Assembly: GCF_024505145.1 (NCBI RefSeq)
Contig: NZ_JANIAA010000028.1
Coordinates: 1 to 64,000 of the forward strand
Direction: 5' to 3'
From: Streptomyces rugosispiralis
GTDB taxonomy: Bacteria > Actinomycetota > Actinomycetes > Streptomycetales > Streptomycetaceae
Length of the DNA: 64,000 bases
Shown here one piece after another: positions 59,956 to 64,000 of the stretch. The position numbers and the translations under genes are program-made. Position 1 is the stretch's first letter. Every line of letters starts with the position of its first letter. A model generated the notes under the pieces. It did no database searches and had not been told where the DNA came from. It worked only from the letters and a program-made list of their open reading frames with translations.

Positions 59956-60649
59956 GGTCGGCGGAGCGGGTTTGGGCGGTGGCCTGCCTGGTTTGGGGTC
60001 GGGCATGGTCAGGGGGCCGTATGCTGGCCCGGCAACTCGGGCAGGCTTTGAACCTGCCCGGAATTAGCGTGAGGGGCCCACCGGCCTTGTCCGACGCTGG
60101 ATCCGGGCGGGGAGGTGCGTAAAGCCGCGGAGCGCCCGGCCACGACGGTGCTCTTCCCCTCAGCCAGGGTGCCCGCTGCTGGCGCTCGGTCCGGCGGTCG
60201 GGCTGGAGCGGGGCGGAGACAGGAGCGGCGGCCCGCGCCGCCGGGCCGCTTGCGCGGCGCATTGAATCCGTAGAGAAGGTTGTAACTCAGTGGCACAGAG
60301 CGGATGAGGTGGTCTGTGGCCGGTGCTGTGCCGGCTGCGGTTCCGGCGGGAGTCCAGAACGTCTTGTGGCAGTGGTTTCCTGACAGGCGCGGATAACCAG
60401 TTCGTCGCCACGCTGATCTCGTCGCGGTGGAACTGGTCCAGGTTCCAGCCATCGTTGCGTTCGGGGCGGTGTGTCGTCGCTCCGCCCTCTGTTGGGTTAC
60501 GTGCTGGGCGGTGACGGTGTGGCCGTGCTGGCTTGCCGGCGATGTCGACTGGACCGTGAGGGCAATGACGATGCTCAATCCGTGGCCGTGGGTGTAGTAC
60601 GGGTCGGCCTCGGTGAGGTGGGGTTCCGCCGGCGCGACTGCGGGCCTGG
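59956..60649. other. Non-coding or decayed stretch inside the element
   Basis: GC returns to the Streptomyces level. A few open frames exist on both strands but none gives a recognisable protein or good ribosome site. Probably decayed replication or transfer genes. Confidence 0.5.
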
Positions 60650-60952
60650 GTGACACAGGCGCTCACCCATCGGGAGGTGCGGCCGGTGCCTCCTCGCCGG
60701 GGGCTCATACGGCCGACGTCGACCGGGCTGCAGGTGCGGCTTCGGCTGGCGCCGGGGCAGCAACCTGCGGACGTGGCGGCCTCGGCTGAACGCATGAGGC
60801 ATGCCTGGGGAGTTCACGGCGTGTACGTGGACGTCGTCAAGCCGGGGGTGGTCGAGTTGCGGCTGATCGGCTTCGACGTGCTGCGGAAGGTACGGATGCC
60901 CCGCAGAACGGCGGGCGATTTCCTCAAGGTGCCTTTACCTGGGCCGCGTTGA
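60650..60952 (+). pseudogene. TraB/FtsK-like transfer protein, N-terminal fragment
   Basis: About 100 residues: RPTSTGLQVRLRLAPGQQPA, then ERMRHAWGVHGVYV, then VELRLIGFDVLRKVRMPRR, matching the N-terminal region of the FtsK/SpoIIIE-type transfer ATPases of actinomycete integrative elements. The ATPase domain is missing and the frame stops at 60952. Confidence 0.7.
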
Positions 60953-60989
60953 CTCAGTGCTGGTGCAAGCGGTCATCGCCGCTGCGCGT

Positions 60990-61430
60990 CCTTCGCTCAC
61001 CTGCATGACCTGACCTCGGCGGCCGGACAGGACGGGTGGAAGGCGTGGGCCTACCCGGTCTCGGTGAACCTGCTGCTTGTGGCGGCCTGGCGGCGGCTGC
61101 GGTCCGGCTGGACCAAGGCGGCGGCCTGGTGCTGGTTCGTGGTCGCCCCCTGGCCGCGTCCCTCGGGGCGAACGTCACCACCGCCGGGCTGCTCGACCTG
61201 ACCGACGTACCGGCCTGGCTGCGCATCCTCGTCGCCGAATGGCCAGCCGTCGCCCGCCCGCGTCGCCTGGCGTCGTGCTCACGCTGCGGCCGTCGACTCC
61301 GGCCTAGACGGGACCACGCTGGTCCTCGCCCACTGGGTCTACGCCGGTACCGGCCTTACCCCCGCCGAGGAATGGCTGACCGCCACGATCGCCCCCGCTC
61401 CCGGACCGGAACCGGACCGGAAGGAGAACC
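60990..61430 (+). pseudogene. DUF2637 membrane protein of the element, frameshifted
   Basis: HLHDLTSAAGQDGWKAWAYP and VSVNLLLVAAWRRLRSG are read in frame 2; near 61145 one base is missing, and LAASLGANVTTAGLLDLTDV followed by PAWLRILVAEWPAVA continues in frame 1. A later frame then leads to GTGLTPAEEWLTATIAPAPG just before xis. DUF2637 proteins accompany transfer genes in these elements. Confidence 0.7.
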
Positions 61431-61435
61431 GACCC

Positions 61436-61648
61436 ATGCGTGACCGGTACCTCAGCGTTGCTCAGGTGGCCGAGCTGCTGGGCACCACGGACCGTTTCCC
61501 CCGGCGGCTGATCGCCGAGCGGCGCATCAAGTACGTCAAGGTGGGTCGTCACGTCCGTATCCCGGAGAGCGTCATTCAGGAGTACATCGACGCCAGCACC
61601 GTCCGGCCGGTGCAAGCTCGGCGGCGCCACCTCCGGCGGGCTGCCTGA
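61436..61648 (+). CDS. Excisionase (HTH_17 type)
   Basis: A 70-residue excisionase: RYLSVAQVAELLGTTDRFPR, then ERRIKYVKVGRHVRIPESVI. GGAAGGAGA precedes the ATG. Its TGA overlaps ATGACCAATAGG (61648), the normal start of an integrase gene in these elements, but that frame stops after nine codons, so the integrase has been deleted. Confidence 0.85.
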   Translation: MRDRYLSVAQVAELLGTTDRFPRRLIAERRIKYVKVGRHVRIPESVIQEYIDASTVRPVQARRRHLRRAA

Positions 61649-61821
61649 TGACCAATAGGGTTCGTCTTAACCCCTGAATGACCGTGCATGACCAGCCGAT
61701 CGGGAACGCATCGGGCACGCATCGGGCACGAGGCAAACGCTCACTAAGGCACCGGCGTCTTCCCCCATTTTGTAGTGTGGCGTTGACATAGTGTGGATAC
61801 GAATGTGTACGGGGGGAAGGC
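61649..61821 (+). promoter_or_regulatory. Integrase-loss junction and promoter of the hydrolase operon
   Basis: After the integrase start remnant the sequence leads into a new promoter: TTGACA at 61783-61788, 17 bases, TGTACG, then GGGGGGAAGG before the ATG at 61822. This is one of the clearest -35 hexamers in the window. Confidence 0.65.
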
Positions 61822-62004
61822 ATGGTTGGCGTTACAGGTAGCCAACTCGGCGGTGTGATCGGGAAGCCGAGGGGCGCGGGCGAATCCGGCGGAGTGAAGT
61901 CGGGCCAGAGGGCGCGGCACACCGGAAGCGGACTGGTCGCCCTGCTGAGCGACGTGGAGAATGTAACAACCACCGGGGCCGGCGGCCAGGACAAGGGCCG
62001 GTGA
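61822..62004 (+). CDS. Small hypothetical protein before the hydrolase
   Basis: A 60-residue soluble protein with a strong ribosome site. Gly/Ser-rich, no known family. Its position eight bases before a WXG/hydrolase gene suggests a small type-VII-secretion-associated partner, but this is inference. Confidence 0.55.
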   Translation: MVGVTGSQLGGVIGKPRGAGESGGVKSGQRARHTGSGLVALLSDVENVTTTGAGGQDKGR

Positions 62005-62012
62005 CCTGAACG

Positions 62013-63872
62013 GTGGACTACGCGACGCTGAAGGACCTCAAGCCCAGCGAGTTCGAGGGCGCGGCTGACGGCTACCAAACGACCAGCGACATGGCCGGCC
62101 GGTCCAGGCAGGCGCTGGAGCGCCGGATCGCCGCCCAGATGCGAGAGTCCCTGGAGGGCAAGGCTGCGACGGCGGCGTACGACCAGTTACGGAACCTCTC
62201 GGAGAACTTCCACTACGTGGAGGTCGAGTGCGGCCTGGTCAGCACCGCTCTGAACGCGCTGGCTTTCGATCTGCGAGAGGCGAAGAAGAAGCTGGACTCG
62301 GCAATCGAGGACGCCCAGGCGGAGAAGCTGACGGTGAACGCGGACGGCTCGGTGAGCTATCCGCCTGGTGGCGACAAGGTCGACGGCAAGACCCCCAAGG
62401 GCGGCAAGGTCACCGGCAGCGCCAGGGCACACGAGTCCGGCGCCTCCATAGACCCCGGCAAGGACGCCAATGACATCGCTGACGCCCTGGACAGGCAAGC
62501 CGGGAACCAGCACCCGAACCCGTACTTCAGCCGGGCGATCGAATACGCCGACCGGATCGCCCAGGCCGTCCAGGAGGCGACCGAGGCCGACGAGCGGTGG
62601 GCGCCGAAGCTGCGTCAGTTGAAGGCCGACGATGATCTGAACGTCTCTGACAAGGACTGGATCGACGCGGACAAGGACACCGCCGGAGTCAGGTCGGGCG
62701 CCAAGGACTACCTGGAACACATCAAGCGCCCGCCGGAGGATGGCAGCCCGAAGGAAAACGCCGAATGGTGGAAAGGCCTGTCCCAGGACGAGAAGGACGC
62801 CTATATCGCCCTCCACCCGAAGGCTGTGGGCGGCATGAACGGGTTGCCCGCCGTCGCCCGCGACGAGGCGAACCGCACTCACCTGGACGTGACGCACGCC
62901 AAGTACCAGGAGGAGCTGAACGCCATCCCCGAGGAACCTCTGGTCAAATACAAGACGATCCCCGGCAGCGGAGGTTATCCGGTCCAGGTCTTCACCGACG
63001 AATATGCGAAGTGGTACTACAAGTACAACGACCGCAGGGACCATCTGAACGCCGCCCTGGACGGCATGGAGGCGATCCAGGAGCGTTTCGACGAGACCGG
63101 CGGAAAGAAGCACATACCCGAGGCGTATCTACTCGGTTTCGACCCGGAGAAGAACGACGGCCGCGTCATCATGGCCACCGGAAACCCGGACACCGCCGAT
63201 CACACGGCGGTGTATGTGCCGGGCACCAAGACGCACATCGGCAGTATCGGCGGCGATCTCGACCGCGGGGAAAACCTGTGGATGGAGAGCAATAAGCTGG
63301 ATCCCAACTCCAAGGTCTCCACAATCACCTGGTTGGGGTATGACGCCCCGGACACCATTCCGGACGCACGGCACGACAAATACGCGGCTGCTGCGGCGCC
63401 TCACCTCCGCCAGTTCCTCGACGGCAACCGGGCGGCGCATGAGGCGGCGACCGGCGACCATGGCCATACGACCCTCATCGGTCACAGTTACGGCAGCACG
63501 GTCATCGGTGATGCCACCAAGTCCCATACCTCCTACGACCCTGATGGCGGCGGCTTGCCCGTTGACGACATCTTCGCGGCGGGCAGCCCTGGCATGCAGG
63601 TGGGGCACGCGTCCGACCTCGGCATCGGGAGCGACCACGTCTGGGCCATGGGGGCCGGCGATCCTTGGGGAGACGACTGGTGGGTCCGGGAAGGAGGGCG
63701 GAAGGCTGGGCTCGGTGGTGACGGGAGAATTCCCACCGACCCCGAGTTCGGCGCCCATATAGTGAAATCAGGTGTCGAGGGTCATGGTGACTACTGGGAC
63801 GATGAAACCACTGCGCTGCGGAACCAGGCTGCCGTGATCACCGGCAGCTATGACAGGGTTCAGTATGATTAA
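62013..63872 (+). CDS. Alpha/beta hydrolase (DUF1023 type), type-VII-secretion-like effector
   Basis: A 619-residue protein starting at GTG. The N-terminal 200 residues are helical with a WXG100-like layout; residues about 330-560 are a DUF1023 hydrolase with the nucleophile in LIGHSYGSTVIGDA (Ser about 495) and a late His-containing segment (GHGDYWDDETTA). There is no signal peptide, as in ESX/T7 substrates. Leu59 is TTA (62187-62189), implying bldA control. The stop overlaps a lipoprotein start by eight bases. Confidence 0.8.
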   Translation: MDYATLKDLKPSEFEGAADGYQTTSDMAGRSRQALERRIAAQMRESLEGKAATAAYDQLRNLSENFHYVEVECGLVSTALNALAFDLREAKKKLDSAIEDAQAEKLTVNADGSVSYPPGGDKVDGKTPKGGKVTGSARAHESGASIDPGKDANDIADALDRQAGNQHPNPYFSRAIEYADRIAQAVQEATEADERWAPKLRQLKADDDLNVSDKDWIDADKDTAGVRSGAKDYLEHIKRPPEDGSPKENAEWWKGLSQDEKDAYIALHPKAVGGMNGLPAVARDEANRTHLDVTHAKYQEELNAIPEEPLVKYKTIPGSGGYPVQVFTDEYAKWYYKYNDRRDHLNAALDGMEAIQERFDETGGKKHIPEAYLLGFDPEKNDGRVIMATGNPDTADHTAVYVPGTKTHIGSIGGDLDRGENLWMESNKLDPNSKVSTITWLGYDAPDTIPDARHDKYAAAAAPHLRQFLDGNRAAHEAATGDHGHTTLIGHSYGSTVIGDATKSHTSYDPDGGGLPVDDIFAAGSPGMQVGHASDLGIGSDHVWAMGAGDPWGDDWWVREGGRKAGLGGDGRIPTDPEFGAHIVKSGVEGHGDYWDDETTALRNQAAVITGSYDRVQYD

Positions 63873-64000
63873 ATTGACTGCTGGGAAGGTTTGGTCGGTA
63901 CTCTTCGTGATTCCGATCCTCACGTTTATTGCGGGGTGTTCCCAGGTGGACGACAAAAAGGCTGCGGACAAAGTGGATGTCCGTGATGTCGGCAGCATGG
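63865..64000 (+). CDS. Lipoprotein, N-terminal part (runs off the window)
   Basis: The first 45 codons: MIKLTAGKVWSVLFVIPI followed by the lipobox FIAGC, then a charged linker. It overlaps the hydrolase gene by eight bases, so it is translationally coupled and may be its immunity or anchoring partner. Confidence 0.75.
   Translation, partial: MIKLTAGKVWSVLFVIPILTFIAGCSQVDDKKAADKVDVRDVGSM

Overview
The window looks like a chromosome arm of a Streptomyces or very close relative. GC content is high almost throughout. The gene content fits: DUF397/DUF5753/ATP-binding trios of the whiJ type, a TIGR03086 mycothiol-type protein, several serine-rich DUF4232 lipoproteins, a Tat-exported GH11 xylanase, rare TTA (bldA) codons, and remains of an actinomycete integrative element. 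Many neighbours overlap by ATGA or GTGA.

Layout. 1-3.5 kb: the end of an ATP-binding protein, then a tightly overlapping four-gene cassette with two unknown proteins, a protein-kinase-like protein and a GNAT acetyltransferase. 3.7-8.1 kb: a secreted alpha/beta hydrolase peptidase, a TetR regulator with a perfect dyad upstream, and a DUF305/DUF3105/secreted-protein group. 8.3-12.5 kb: an adenylate-forming enzyme with an aldehyde dehydrogenase (EhpF/EhpG-like), an orphan OmpR-type response regulator, a frameshifted secreted-protein pseudogene and a YbaY-like protein. 12.7-14.5 kb: a sigma-factor-like protein joined through a membrane span to an extracellular CBM2. 14.9-20.7 kb: a probable hydroxyproline-catabolism operon (DapA-like deaminase, proline-racemase-family epimerase, GntR regulator, three-subunit D-hydroxyproline dehydrogenase). 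20.9-24.3 kb: a HTH/molybdate-binding regulator with modABC. 24.3-26.9 kb: gene remnants, a large inverted repeat, and a whiJ-like trio whose regulator has lost its HTH domain.

27-37.5 kb is mixed housekeeping: an MDR oxidoreductase, PhzF and a divergent LysR, a Nudix protein, a secreted phosphoesterase, flotillin with its small OB partner, and a pair of CNNM/CorC transporters whose first start codon lies in a perfect long-range hairpin. 37.5-45 kb: a PQQ-propeller Ser/Thr kinase, two of the three DUF4232 lipoproteins, a TSUP permease, an NTF2-like and a Nudix protein, and xlnC, which has a TTA codon inside its Tat motif. 45-56 kb: a DUF899 protein, a GNAT, a MerR-peroxiredoxin fusion with its own internal Shine-Dalgarno, a second DapA-like enzyme, a LuxR response regulator whose sensor kinase has been deleted into a truncated MMPL gene, an FG-GAP/DUF4232 pair, and an XRE-led group.

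From 57.1 kb the chromosome meets the 3' end of a tRNA gene lacking its 5' half, so this is probably an attachment-site boundary. To the right lies foreign-looking DNA: a low-GC Bpu10I-like restriction-modification pair, decayed transfer genes (TraB-like, DUF2637), an excisionase followed by only the first codons of an integrase, and a type-VII-secretion-like alpha/beta hydrolase with a lipoprotein that runs off the end.

The three DUF4232 lipoprotein promoters share a tandem element with 11-bp spacing, which suggests one response regulator controls all three. The strongest leads for undescribed biology are that element, the sigma/CBM2 membrane protein, the MerR-peroxiredoxin dual gene and the start-codon hairpin of the CNNM gene.
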